From Clostridia bacterium (GTDB lineage: Bacteria; Bacillota; Clostridia; Christensenellales; Borkfalkiaceae), in NCBI GenBank assembly GCA_017457225.1, contig JAFTHW010000018.1, positions 1-56,324 of the forward strand: a DNA stretch of 56,324 bases, in the 5' to 3' direction. Under the pieces are notes generated by a model that saw only the letters and a list, made by a program, of their open reading frames with translations, did no database searches and was not told the origin of the DNA. Shown piece after piece: positions 1-8,413 of this stretch. The position numbers and the translations under genes are program-made. Positions within the stretch are counted from its first letter, which is position 1, and every line of letters begins with the position of its first letter.

Positions 1-1283
1 GTTTTGATCTTAAACCGACGATATCTGTTCCGATCCGCTTCTCCGTCTGTGAATACGACCATAGATCCGACTTTATCCACACCGCTAACGTTGGAAATAT
101 CGTAACATTCCATACGTTTGGGATATTTTTTTAAACCGAGAATGTCCTGTAAACGCTTACACGCGTTTTTCGTCATATCGTCCTTGTGTTTGATCTTGTC
201 AATGGACTTGGATAAATATTCCGCGGCGTTCTTTTCCGCCATTTCCAAAAGCTGTCTTTTGATCCCTTGCTTCGCAAGCGTGATTTCAACCTTTTTATCA
301 AATTTCTCTTTGAAATAGTTCTCTAAAATTTCCTTTTCGCAAAACTCCTGCGTGATGATCTCGTCGGGGAGTTCGTGGTTAGAATAATATTGCAAAATAA
401 ACGCCGTAAGCGCGTCTGCTTCCGAAAGCGAAGCGTCTTCCAAAGCAAAATTACTGCTGCCCTGCATAATACCGCTGCGCGTGACGAGTACGTTGACCGA
501 CGAATATAGATAATTCGTTTTTAAGGAAATGATATCCGCATTGATCGCGCGGTTCAACGACGTGATCCGTTTCAGCCTCAATTTAGAAAGCATTTGCAAC
601 TTTTCGCGGTACTCCATCGCCAACTCAAATTCTTCGTTCTCGGCGAATTTCCTCATTTTCGCTTTCAAAATCTCTTCCGCATCCTCGTACTCTCCATCTA
701 GGAAAGACATCGCTTTTTTCACACGTTCCCCGTACTCTGCTTCTGTACACGCGTGCGCGCAAGGCGCAAGGCAACGGTGTAAATGATATTCCAAACAAGG
801 CTTTTTGGGCTTTGTTCCAATCACCGTCGTGCAACAGCGGACGTTGTAAACGGAAGAGAGTACGTCTAAAATCTCTCCGCAACGGACTCCGCCCATAAAC
901 GGACCGAAATATTTTCCGTCCTTTTTGATCTTTCTTGTAATGGAAAATCTCGGACACGCCTCTTTTGTGTGCACTTTGATATACGGATACGTTTTATCGT
1001 CTTTTAAAAGGATGTTATACTTAGGTTTATATTTTTTGATCAGATTGTTTTCCAGCGCAAGCGCGTCAATCTCCGTTTGGGTGATTATATAATAAAAATC
1101 GTCGATATGCTCAACCATAGCGGCGACTTTTTCGGATTTTTGCGTAGCGTGAAAATACTGGCGCACTCTGTTTTTCAACACACGCGCTTTGCCCACGTAA
1201 ATCACGATCCCGTCCCTATCCAGCATCACGTATACGCCGGGAGTTTCGGGGAGCAATTTCAGTTTTTCTCTCAATTCACTCAT
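1..1283 (-). CDS. uvrC: UvrABC excinuclease subunit C, C-terminus outside the window
   Basis: UvrC makes the dual incision of nucleotide excision repair in the cytoplasm, working with UvrA and UvrB on bulky lesions. The visible part begins MSELREKLKLLPETPGVYVM and carries an N-terminal GIY-YIG nuclease domain (GVYVML, then IYVGKA at about residues 15-40), a cysteine-containing segment with CLEYHLHRCLAPC near residue 155, a UVR-type helical segment (FELAMEYREKLQ) near 210, and the start of the C-terminal RNase H-like nuclease region (ECYDISNVSG). About 427 of the usual roughly 600 residues are present; the C-terminus and stop lie beyond base 1. It is the last minus-strand gene seen here, downstream of the ArsR gene with an 84-base gap. 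Recognition is firm from the GIY-YIG start and overall order. Confidence 0.95.
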   Translation of the reverse strand, partial: MSELREKLKLLPETPGVYVMLDRDGIVIYVGKARVLKNRVRQYFHATQKSEKVAAMVEHIDDFYYIITQTEIDALALENNLIKKYKPKYNILLKDDKTYPYIKVHTKEACPRFSITRKIKKDGKYFGPFMGGVRCGEILDVLSSVYNVRCCTTVIGTKPKKPCLEYHLHRCLAPCAHACTEAEYGERVKKAMSFLDGEYEDAEEILKAKMRKFAENEEFELAMEYREKLQMLSKLRLKRITSLNRAINADIISLKTNYLYSSVNVLVTRSGIMQGSSNFALEDASLSEADALTAFILQYYSNHELPDEIITQEFCEKEILENYFKEKFDKKVEITLAKQGIKRQLLEMAEKNAAEYLSKSIDKIKHKDDMTKNACKRLQDILGLKKYPKRMECYDISNVSGVDKVGSMVVFTDGEADRNRYRRFKIK

Positions 1284-1367
1284 ACTGCAAACGCCAAGGC
1301 ATACTCCTTTACACTATTATATACCAAAACGCGTAATTTTGCAAGGGATTGAAGAAAAATATTCTCT

Positions 1368-1706
1368 TTAACAGCCTAAAAATTCAATTCCTTTCAATAA
1401 AACGTCATTCACGGAATCGTCTGTTAAGCTGTAAAAGATAATTTTGCCTTGACGGCAGCATTTTACGATACCCGCGCTCTTTAAAAAACGGAGCTGATGG
1501 GACACTGTCGTTTGATTGATATTGAGTATTCTTGAAAGATCGGTAACGCACAACTCGCTGATAGCGAGCGCAGACAAAATTTTTACTCGCGTATAGTCGG
1601 CGAACACCGAAAAAAAGCACACAACTCCTTCGAGTACGTCCCCCTGCGGAACGTAATCCTCGATCAGGCTTTGCGTGCGTTTATCTAAAAGCAACATTTG
1701 TGACAT
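1368..1706 (-). CDS. ArsR/SmtB-family transcriptional repressor
   Basis: Small cytoplasmic winged-helix regulator of about 112 residues. The core (residues about 35-95) has the ArsR pattern: a helix beginning FADYTRVKIL, then the helix-turn-helix with DLSRILNINQTTVSHQLRFL and a beta-wing around GKIIFYSL. The start at 1706 (MSQMLLLDK) is chosen because GGGAGGA lies 7 bases upstream; two longer in-frame starts would cover or abut that site. The classical alpha-3 CxC metal site is not obvious (ELCVTDL has one Cys), although other cysteines exist (CCRQGK, and the C-terminal Cys), so metal sensing cannot be claimed. It follows the AEC carrier and the copper ATPase on the same strand, so it might serve the metal genes, but it has its own upstream space with a 14-bp palindrome. 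Confidence 0.85.
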   Translation of the reverse strand: MSQMLLLDKRTQSLIEDYVPQGDVLEGVVCFFSVFADYTRVKILSALAISELCVTDLSRILNINQTTVSHQLRFLKSAGIVKCCRQGKIIFYSLTDDSVNDVLLKGIEFLGC

Positions 1707-1736
1707 ATTCATTCCTCCCAATATGTTTTCTTGGGG

Positions 1737-1750
1737 ATATGATAACATAT
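1737..1750. promoter_or_regulatory. Palindrome upstream of the ArsR gene, candidate operator
   Basis: ATATGATAACATAT is a perfect 5-4-5 dyad lying 31-44 bases upstream of the chosen arsR start. Autoregulating ArsR proteins usually bind an AT-rich dyad near their own promoter, so this is a plausible operator by position. Nothing in the sequence shows binding. Confidence 0.35.
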
Positions 1751-1809
1751 GCCGTCAAACGACTCCTGTTTTATTTTGTCACGATTGCGTGAATTTTGTC
1801 AGATGTAGA

Positions 1810-2760
1810 TTATACGAGCAAGGTCAATAGCCAATACAGTACGGGAATCGTATCGACCGACAAAAGCGTTGCGCCTAGCGTAAACGAAACTGCGTTCTTT
1901 GTGTCGCCGTCGTATTGGTCGGAAAACGCTGTCGCAAGCCCTGCCGTCGGCATACTGAACGCCACGAATACCGCTAAAATCATACTTGCGTTCACTGCAA
2001 ATACAAGCTTCAGTAAAAACGCCAACCCTACGCTGAGTACGGGCAACGCGATCAACTTGATCGCAGATACGTAATACGTACGCCAAGATCCGAACATTTC
2101 CTTAAAGTTTACGTCTGCCATTTTAATACCGAGAATGAGCATAGAAAGGGGCGTAACGATATTCTTAAAGTGGTTAGAATACGTCGTAATTTCAGGAACG
2201 CGTGACATTACTTTCGTTAAATTGAGTATAATTCCTATGATAAACGCGATCAGAACGGGACTTAAAAACGCTTTCTTCAGGCTGATCATCCTTTTGTCGC
2301 CCGAAATTAAATAAATTCCTACCGTGAACATCATAATATTGGTGATAATATTGAGAATGATAAGATACGTCACGACCTCGGACGTAACCCCGAACACCGC
2401 TTGCGCCAAGGGAATCCCCAAAAATCCGTTGTTGGAAAAGATCATTGCAAATCGCATAATTCCCTTTCTCTTCTCCTCTTTATCTCCTTTCGTTAAAAGC
2501 GCGGAAAGGAAGAACATTCCGAACGTGAAGACCACGCCGAATACCCCGACGATTAAAATGGATTTTGTAAAGTCTTTATTGAACGTGACCCCAAGCGTAC
2601 TGGATAAAATTAAAAACGGCATACCGACATACGTCAATAATTTAGAAAGCGCACCCGAATCCGCTTGCTTTAAAATTTTACCTTTGACGAGCAGATAGCC
2701 CGGAACTGCCAATAAAACGAATACTACGACGTTTTTTAGCATAATCACTAATGCGTCCAT
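1810..2760 (-). CDS. AEC (auxin efflux carrier) family transporter
   Basis: Integral membrane protein of 316 residues with about ten hydrophobic helices in two halves, as in the AEC/malate-permease family (PF03547). Visible family features are the N-terminal LLAVPGYLLVKGKILK, the conserved NNGFLGIPLAQAVFG loop near residue 110, and the C-terminal half with FSMPTAGLATAFSDQYDGD. Family members export or exchange organic acids or similar anions; the substrate cannot be read from sequence. The start has AGGAG 8 bases upstream. It follows the copper ATPase by 18 bases and is probably co-transcribed with it, though no functional link is obvious. Confidence 0.88.
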   Translation of the reverse strand: MDALVIMLKNVVVFVLLAVPGYLLVKGKILKQADSGALSKLLTYVGMPFLILSSTLGVTFNKDFTKSILIVGVFGVVFTFGMFFLSALLTKGDKEEKRKGIMRFAMIFSNNGFLGIPLAQAVFGVTSEVVTYLIILNIITNIMMFTVGIYLISGDKRMISLKKAFLSPVLIAFIIGIILNLTKVMSRVPEITTYSNHFKNIVTPLSMLILGIKMADVNFKEMFGSWRTYYVSAIKLIALPVLSVGLAFLLKLVFAVNASMILAVFVAFSMPTAGLATAFSDQYDGDTKNAVSFTLGATLLSVDTIPVLYWLLTLLV

Positions 2761-2778
2761 ATCTGCAACTCCTATATG

Positions 2779-5202
2779 TTACTTAATTTTCTTGACTTCG
2801 TATCCAGCTTCCGCAATCGCGGCGGTCAACGTTTCGTCTTTTACCTCGTCTGTCAGCTGCAAAACTGCGATTTTTTTCTTTAAATTCACTTCGACCGCAG
2901 AAACTCCCTCCACTGCCGATAACGCTTTCGTAACGTGCGCAACGCAATGCTGGCACATCATCCCTTCAATTTGTAACGTTTTTTTCATAACCGTTTCCTC
3001 TACAGGTTTATTTTCTTTCTTTTTTCCAAATACCGTGAGCCGTAAAGCGTTCGTAACCACAAACAGCGAACTGAGACTCATCGCCGCCGCGCCAATCATC
3101 GGAGTGAGCGTGACTCCCGCAAACGCGAATACGCCTGCCGCAACGGGAATGGCAATGCAGTTGTAAAAGAATGCCCAAAACAAATTTTGATGAATATTTT
3201 TAACCGTTGCCGCACTCAACTCGACCATGGTTGATACCAATCTCAAATCCCCACGGGACAAGATCACGTCCGCACTATCAATAGCAATATCCGTTCCGTT
3301 GCCCATCGCAACCCCAACGTCCGCCGATTTTAAGGCGGGGCTATCGTTGATTCCGTCCCCGACCATCGCGACGAAACCGCCGACCGAACGGACTCGCTCT
3401 ACCGCCTGCGCTTTCTCTTCGGGCAACGCTTCCGCGTAATAATCTTCAATCCCAACCTGCTCGGCAATGGCTTTCGCCACGTTTTCGTTATCCCCTGTCA
3501 GCATTGCCACTCGTATCTTTTTCTTTTTCAATAGCGCAACGGCTTCTACGCTTTGCTCTTTTAACGTATCCGCAACGGCGAATATTGCAATCAGTTTCTC
3601 GCCGTCCGACATAAATACAGCCGTTTTTCCGTCGGCGGAATATGCCTTTTCTTTTTCAAAAACAAGCTTCTCTTCCGTTTTTTCCAGCAATTTGCGGTTA
3701 CCCAAACGATACGTTTTTCCTTGATACTCCGCCTGAGCGCCCTTGCCGGTTACATACGAATAATTTTGCGTTTCAAGCTCCAAAGTTCCGATTCTCCTCT
3801 CCGCAAACGCTTTGATGCACTCCGCAATCGGGTGATTGGAATGACTTTCGACCGCCGTGGCGAGTTGTAACACAAAGTTCTCCTCACCGTGCAGGAGCTC
3901 AAAATCCGTTACTTCAGGTTGACCGACTGTCAACGTTGCCGTTTTATCCAACAACACGCATTTGACGTCTTTTGCTTTTTGTAACGCTTCCGCATCTTTA
4001 TAGAGCACCCCCAGCGACATTCCGCGCCCCGTCGCCGCCATCACCGCAACGGGAGTCGCCAATCCCAACGAACAGGGACAGGAGATCACGAGTACGCTGA
4101 TCCCGTAATTCGCCGCTGTGGAAACGTTGCCCGTGACCGCAAACCAGATTAAAAACGTGATCAAGGCAATGAGGGTAACTGCGGGAACAAAAATTCCTGA
4201 AATTTTATCCGCAGCTTTTTGCAAAGGCGCTTTGCTTGCGCCCGCCTCTTTTACCATACGGACGATTTGCGAAAGCGTCGTATCCGCGCCTACTTTTTGC
4301 GCCAAGACTTTGATAAAACCACTCTTTACAATATCCGAACCTGTAACGGCGTCCCCTTCTTGCATTTCCACGGGCATACTCTCGCCCGTGATCGCCGCGC
4401 GATCGATAAAACCGTGACCCTCTACGATTTTCCCGTCAACCGGTACGTATTCGCCTTGTTTTACGATCAATACGTCACCGACTTGAAGCTCTGAAAACGG
4501 AATCCGTGACTGTGCGCCGCCGCATTCCACCGTGACGGTGTTGGGCATCAATTTGATAAGTTTTTCAATCTCATCGCCTGTTTTTCGCTTGGATTTTTCC
4601 TCCAACCATTTGCCGAGCGTCACGAGAACTAAAATCATTGCCGCGGACTCGTAAAACAAATGAGAGTGCTGAATTTTACCTGCAAAAATCAGGATAGAAT
4701 ATACGAAACTGTATACAAACGATACTCCCGCCCCCAAGGATACCAACGTATCCATATTGGGCGATTTTTTTACGAGAGCTTTCGTTCCGTTTGTAAAAAA
4801 TGCAAAATTGATTCCGATGACAACCGCCGACAAGATCATTTGTAGGATAATACTTATCGTCTGCGAGGGTTGAGGAAGATCGATCATACCGCCCATCGAA
4901 AAATACATCAACGGAAGAAGAAAAATCAACGAGAGTAAAAATCTGTTTTTGAGTTTAGTCGGTTGCGGTTTCCTCTCTTTCAATACGTTTTCGTCGTATT
5001 CGCCTATGCCGTAGCCCAACTCGACGACAGCGTTGAAGATTTGCTCTCTCTTCAGCTCCGATTCGTCGTATTCCACGATCATACGCTCGCCCATCAACGA
5101 CACCTCGACGTGCGTAACGCCTTTTAATTTTCCAACCGTGCGTTCAATGCCTGCCGAACAAGCCGCACAAGTCATTCCCGTTACGGTAAATTTTTCTTTC
5201 AT
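2779..5202 (-). CDS. copA: Cu(I)-exporting P1B-type ATPase with terminal metal-binding domains at both ends
   Basis: Membrane ATPase of about 807 residues that exports monovalent copper. In order: an N-terminal HMA domain with CAAC (near residue 14), transmembrane helices, the actuator TGES motif, the CPC metal site in TM6 (SCPCSLGLATP), the phosphorylation loop, SNHP and GDGINDSPAL in the nucleotide/P domain, then YN and MSLSS in the last helices, which fit the Cu(I) subgroup. A second HMA domain with CQHC is fused at the C-terminus, like an attached CopZ chaperone. The phosphorylation motif reads DKTATLT instead of the near-invariant DKTGTLT; the acceptor Asp is kept. Start 5202 is preferred over 5208 because AAGGA is then 8 bases away. 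Driven by the promoter at 5233-5261. Confidence 0.93.
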   Translation of the reverse strand: MKEKFTVTGMTCAACSAGIERTVGKLKGVTHVEVSLMGERMIVEYDESELKREQIFNAVVELGYGIGEYDENVLKERKPQPTKLKNRFLLSLIFLLPLMYFSMGGMIDLPQPSQTISIILQMILSAVVIGINFAFFTNGTKALVKKSPNMDTLVSLGAGVSFVYSFVYSILIFAGKIQHSHLFYESAAMILVLVTLGKWLEEKSKRKTGDEIEKLIKLMPNTVTVECGGAQSRIPFSELQVGDVLIVKQGEYVPVDGKIVEGHGFIDRAAITGESMPVEMQEGDAVTGSDIVKSGFIKVLAQKVGADTTLSQIVRMVKEAGASKAPLQKAADKISGIFVPAVTLIALITFLIWFAVTGNVSTAANYGISVLVISCPCSLGLATPVAVMAATGRGMSLGVLYKDAEALQKAKDVKCVLLDKTATLTVGQPEVTDFELLHGEENFVLQLATAVESHSNHPIAECIKAFAERRIGTLELETQNYSYVTGKGAQAEYQGKTYRLGNRKLLEKTEEKLVFEKEKAYSADGKTAVFMSDGEKLIAIFAVADTLKEQSVEAVALLKKKKIRVAMLTGDNENVAKAIAEQVGIEDYYAEALPEEKAQAVERVRSVGGFVAMVGDGINDSPALKSADVGVAMGNGTDIAIDSADVILSRGDLRLVSTMVELSAATVKNIHQNLFWAFFYNCIAIPVAAGVFAFAGVTLTPMIGAAAMSLSSLFVVTNALRLTVFGKKKENKPVEETVMKKTLQIEGMMCQHCVAHVTKALSAVEGVSAVEVNLKKKIAVLQLTDEVKDETLTAAIAEAGYEVKKIK

Positions 5203-5232
5203 AAGCATTTTCCTTATCTATTATTCCTTAGC

Positions 5233-5261
5233 ATTATAGCACTTTCCTATCAAAAAGTCAA
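5233..5261 (-). promoter_or_regulatory. Promoter of the copper ATPase gene
   Basis: TTGACT (5256-5261), a 17-base spacer and TATAAT (5233-5238) preceded by TG, giving an extended -10. The predicted transcript starts near 5226, about 24 bases ahead of the start codon. I see no recognisable CsoR or CopY operator beside it. Confidence 0.75.
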
Positions 5262-5314
5262 TGAAATAAAGGCGCGGGAGTATTTACTCTCCTCAAAAAG
5301 TTTTCTTCTAACGC

Positions 5315-5346
5315 AAAAAGACGGGTGCTCAAAAGCCACCCGTCTG
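5315..5346 (-). terminator. Intrinsic terminator after rpmF
   Basis: Perfect 9-bp stem AGACGGGTG/CACCCGTCT (5319-5327 with 5337-5345), 9-base loop, then TTTTTGCG on the minus strand. It closes the yceD-rpmF unit ahead of the copA promoter. Confidence 0.85.
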
Positions 5347-5367
5347 ATGATGAGTCACAAGACGAAA

Positions 5368-5559
5368 TTAGTTATTCTTTTCTTCTTTCTGAGCGATCAC
5401 TTCCGCGCCGTCATAGAAACCACAGCTCTTGCAAACTCTGTGCGCTTGCGTCAATTCGTGGCAATGAGGGCATTCTACCAACGTAGCTGCCGTCGCTTTG
5501 TAATTTGCAAATCTCTTGTTCGTTCTGCTCTTCGATTGTTTACTCTTAGGTACTGCCAT
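5368..5559 (-). CDS. rpmF: 50S ribosomal protein L32
   Basis: Component of the large ribosomal subunit, 63 residues, the usual length. It opens MAVPKSKQSKSRTNKRFA, the strongly conserved basic N-terminus, and has a zinc ribbon made by CPHC (about residues 30-33) and CKSC (about 43-46). This is the zinc-binding form of L32. It lies 40 bases downstream of the yceD-like gene, the common bacterial yceD-rpmF arrangement, and is followed by a strong terminator; the fatty-acid genes plsX/fabH that often follow are absent here. Confidence 0.96.
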   Translation of the reverse strand: MAVPKSKQSKSRTNKRFANYKATAATLVECPHCHELTQAHRVCKSCGFYDGAEVIAQKEEKNN

Positions 5560-5599
5560 ATTTACACCTCTCGTTTTTTTCTTTCTTCTTTATCGTCGA

Positions 5600-6007
5600 T
5601 TATTGCGAATATCTTTCGCTTTCGCATTCTTCTGCACAATACAACCCAAACGGTAAACTCAACATAATCGCGTCTTCCACCGCTTTGGTTAAATCTACGA
5701 CTCCGTTCGTATAAGAGTAGTCCTCGCTGTCCTTTTTCGGCTCGAAAAAGGCGTCCAATTCCCCCTCTACGTCTTGCGCCGTTTCTTTTAAGCATCTCGA
5801 GCACTGTCCTTCCAGACGATAGGAAATCTTTCCTTTGACTTCCAGAGAGTCGTCTTCGTATAAGTCGTACTCAAGCTCCACTTTCACGGGCGAAGCAAAT
5901 TTCACGTACGGAATCCCTATGAGTGTTTCGGGCGCTTCGTAGTCAAACTCCATACTCCCGAAATACTTTTTTTGCGCGTTTAGCTTCCTAATATCGATAA
6001 TCATCAT
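5600..6007 (-). CDS. yceD: YceD/DUF177 family protein
   Basis: Small acidic cytoplasmic protein of 135 residues (134 if the second Met is used). The family signature is near residues 65-90: CSRCLKE followed by an acidic stretch with ELDAFFEP. YceD proteins are linked genetically to 23S rRNA maturation and to L32 expression; the biochemical role is not settled. It is first in a two-gene unit with rpmF. There is no Shine-Dalgarno sequence before either Met, and the promoter at 6024-6052 predicts an untranslated leader of only about 10 bases. Confidence 0.9.
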   Translation of the reverse strand: MMIIDIRKLNAQKKYFGSMEFDYEAPETLIGIPYVKFASPVKVELEYDLYEDDSLEVKGKISYRLEGQCSRCLKETAQDVEGELDAFFEPKKDSEDYSYTNGVVDLTKAVEDAIMLSLPFGLYCAEECESERYSQ

Positions 6008-6023
6008 AAAACCGACTAGACAA

Positions 6024-6052
6024 GTATAGTATATTTAAAAAACTTTGTCAAC
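6024..6052 (-). promoter_or_regulatory. Promoter of yceD-rpmF
   Basis: TTGACA (6047-6052), 17-base spacer, TATACT (6024-6029). Initiation near 6017 leaves about 10 bases before the first ATG and no ribosome-binding site. Confidence 0.75.
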
Positions 6053-6078
6053 TTTTTTTAGAATACTTTTTCGATTTT

Positions 6079-7272
6079 TTACAATAATTCTACGGTTTCT
6101 CTCGCAATTACCAATTCTTCGTTGGTCGGAATGATAAGAACTTTCACTTTTGAGTCCTTTCCCGTGATATCGCGAATGGAGCCGTTATTCTTTTCTTGAT
6201 TCTTTTCCTTGTCGATGCTTAAGCCAATATACTCCATATTTTCGCAGATCGCTTCTCTAACGCAAGGCGTGTTTTCGCCTACGCCCGCCGTAAAGACGAT
6301 ACAATCTACGCCGTTCATCGCCGCTGCGTACGCGCCTACGTATTTTTTACAGGAATACGCGAACATATCGAGCGCAAGTTGCGCGCGGTGATTGCCTTTG
6401 TCCGCCGCTGCCGTCAAATCTCGGAAGTCGCTGGAAATCCCCGAAACGCCTGCCATACCGCATTTTTTGTTGAGATAGGTCATCGCTTGGGAAATATCCA
6501 TATTTTCTTTCTTCGCCAGATATTCCGCAGCCGCAGGATCGATATCGCCGCTACGCGTTCCCATCGGAACGCCCGCAAGAGGCGTCAATCCCATCGACGT
6601 ATCCACACTCTTTCCGCCGTCGACTGCCGTAATCGAAGAGCCGTTGCCCAAATGGCAAGTGACAATCTTCAATTCTTCGGGCTTTTTACCTAAATATTTC
6701 ACCGCTTCCTGCGAAACGAATTTATGGCTCGTACCGTGGAAGCCGTAACGTCTGATTTTGTATTTTTCGTAATCCTCGTAACGGATCGCGTACATATACG
6801 CGTACTCAGGCATTGTAAAATGGAAACTCGTATCGAATACGAGCGCCATAGGCGTTTTGGGCATTGCCGCAAGACAAGCTTTGACACCGACGATTGCCGC
6901 AGGATTATGTAAGGGAGCGAGATCGCAAAGTTCGGTCATTTTTTCCATTACTTCGTCGCTTACAAGCGTGGGTTTTTTGAACGTTTCACCCGAAGCAACC
7001 GCGCGATGTCCCACCGCATCGATTTCGTCCATCGAAGAAATCACGCCCGTTTCCGCATTCGTCAACGCCTCCAAAACGAGCGCAACCGCTACGTTATGAT
7101 CGGGCATAGGCTTCTCTACGACCACTTCCATTCCTTTTGCTTTATGCGTGAGTTTAGAGCCGTCGATACCGATACGCTCGCAGTTGCCTTTCGCAATCAC
7201 ACCCTCGGTTTCCATATCGATCAACTGATACTTGAGGGAAGAACTGCCCGAATTGATTACCAATACTTTCAT
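6079..7272 (-). CDS. ackA: Acetate kinase
   Basis: Interconverts acetyl phosphate plus ADP with acetate plus ATP, the ATP-yielding last step of acetate fermentation in the cytoplasm. It is 397 residues, the standard length. The N-terminal phosphate-binding NSGSSSLKYQ motif of the ASKHA fold is at about residues 7-16, GHRAVASGE near 88, HNPAAIVGV near 122, DTSFHFTMP near 146, HLGNGSS near 207, and the TAGVGENTP adenosine-binding motif near 325. The gene follows pta by 12 bases with an AAGGAGGGGG ribosome site between them, so the two are co-transcribed. Confidence 0.98.
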   Translation of the reverse strand: MKVLVINSGSSSLKYQLIDMETEGVIAKGNCERIGIDGSKLTHKAKGMEVVVEKPMPDHNVAVALVLEALTNAETGVISSMDEIDAVGHRAVASGETFKKPTLVSDEVMEKMTELCDLAPLHNPAAIVGVKACLAAMPKTPMALVFDTSFHFTMPEYAYMYAIRYEDYEKYKIRRYGFHGTSHKFVSQEAVKYLGKKPEELKIVTCHLGNGSSITAVDGGKSVDTSMGLTPLAGVPMGTRSGDIDPAAAEYLAKKENMDISQAMTYLNKKCGMAGVSGISSDFRDLTAAADKGNHRAQLALDMFAYSCKKYVGAYAAAMNGVDCIVFTAGVGENTPCVREAICENMEYIGLSIDKEKNQEKNNGSIRDITGKDSKVKVLIIPTNEELVIARETVELL

Positions 7273-7284
7273 AAGTCCCCCTCC

Positions 7285-8283
7285 TTAAAGCTGCGTTTGC
7301 AAAGCGGTGATTGCGATCGCCGCTACGATGTCTTCGGATTTGCAACCTCTGGAAAGATCATTGAGGGGTTTTGCAAAGCCCTGACAAATAGGACCGACTG
7401 CCATAAATCCGCCGAGTCTTTCCGCTATCTTATAACCGATGTTCGCCGCCTGCAAATCAGGGAAGATAAACACGTTCGCTTGTCCTGCAACGTCCGATTC
7501 GGGCGCTTTGAGCTTCGCCACCGAAGGAACGATCGCCGCATCGAATTGTAATTCGCCGTCGAGCTTGAGATCGGGCGCTTTTTCCTTGGCGATTTTGACC
7601 GCCTCCGCAACCAACGTTACGTTCTCGTGTTTCGCGCTGCCTTTCGTAGAGAACGAAAGCATAGCGACTTTAGGATCGATGCCTGCGATGGCTTTTGCGG
7701 AGTTCGCCGTTGCGATCGCGCAGTCGGCAAGACCTTCGCTCGTGTACGTGGGATTGAGTCCGCAATCCGCGAACACTACCAATCCGTCGGGGCAGTACTG
7801 ATTCCCCTGCGGAGGACAAATCATAAGATTGAAGCTGGAAACGGAAGAAACTCCCTTTGCCGTTTTAATGATCTGAAGACCGGGACGAAGCGTATTTGCC
7901 GTAGAATGGCACGCGCCGGACACCAAACCGTCCACGTCGCCCATCTGCAACATCATCGCGCCGAAATACGTACCGTCTTGCAACAACTTCGCCGCTTGTT
8001 CGGGCGTCATTCCCTTCGAGGCGCGCAATTCGCAAAGTTTTGCATTGTACGTAGGCAATTTATCGGACGAAAGCGGATTCACAATCGTAACGCCCGTCAG
8101 ATCAATTTCGGGGTTTGCTTTTTTAATCTCCGTTTCGTCACCGAGAAGTACGATTTTCGCAACTCCCTCTTTTGTAGCGTCCGCAGCCGCTTTTACGACT
8201 CTTGAATCCTCACCCTCGCAAAGCACGATGGTCTTTTGCAGAGCCTTTGCTTTTATTTTAATCTCGTCAAGAATGTTTTTCAT
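7285..8283 (-). CDS. pta: Phosphate acetyltransferase (phosphotransacetylase)
   Basis: Converts acetyl-CoA plus phosphate to acetyl phosphate and CoA, feeding acetate kinase. At 332 residues it is the short, single-domain form typical of Firmicutes, without the N-terminal DRTGG regulatory region of enteric enzymes. Recognisable motifs are CEGEDSRV near residue 21, GLVSGACHSTA near 119, the SSFNLMICPP segment near 150, and the C-terminal FPDLQAANIGYKIAERLGG near 272. It is first in a pta-ackA operon read from the promoter at 8366-8394, with GGAGA before the ATG. Confidence 0.97.
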   Translation of the reverse strand: MKNILDEIKIKAKALQKTIVLCEGEDSRVVKAAADATKEGVAKIVLLGDETEIKKANPEIDLTGVTIVNPLSSDKLPTYNAKLCELRASKGMTPEQAAKLLQDGTYFGAMMLQMGDVDGLVSGACHSTANTLRPGLQIIKTAKGVSSVSSFNLMICPPQGNQYCPDGLVVFADCGLNPTYTSEGLADCAIATANSAKAIAGIDPKVAMLSFSTKGSAKHENVTLVAEAVKIAKEKAPDLKLDGELQFDAAIVPSVAKLKAPESDVAGQANVFIFPDLQAANIGYKIAERLGGFMAVGPICQGFAKPLNDLSRGCKSEDIVAAIAITALQTQL

Positions 8284-8365
8284 AATTTATCTCCTTGAAT
8301 CGCTTTATTATTTTTTTATTTTCGTGTATAATAATAAAAAAGAATAAAATTCTTTTTCAACCAAT

Positions 8366-8394
8366 ATTATAGCACACATTTTTCGGATTGTAAA
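8366..8394 (-). promoter_or_regulatory. Promoter of pta-ackA
   Basis: TTTACA (8389-8394), 17-base spacer, TATAAT (8366-8371) with TG in the extended -10 position. The leader of roughly 75 bases contains an AT-only dyad at 8337-8357 (AAAAAGAAT and its complement around 3 bases), which could form a weak hairpin of unknown role. Confidence 0.7.
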
Positions 8395-8413
8395 GGAAAT
8401 CAAAAGAAATAAA

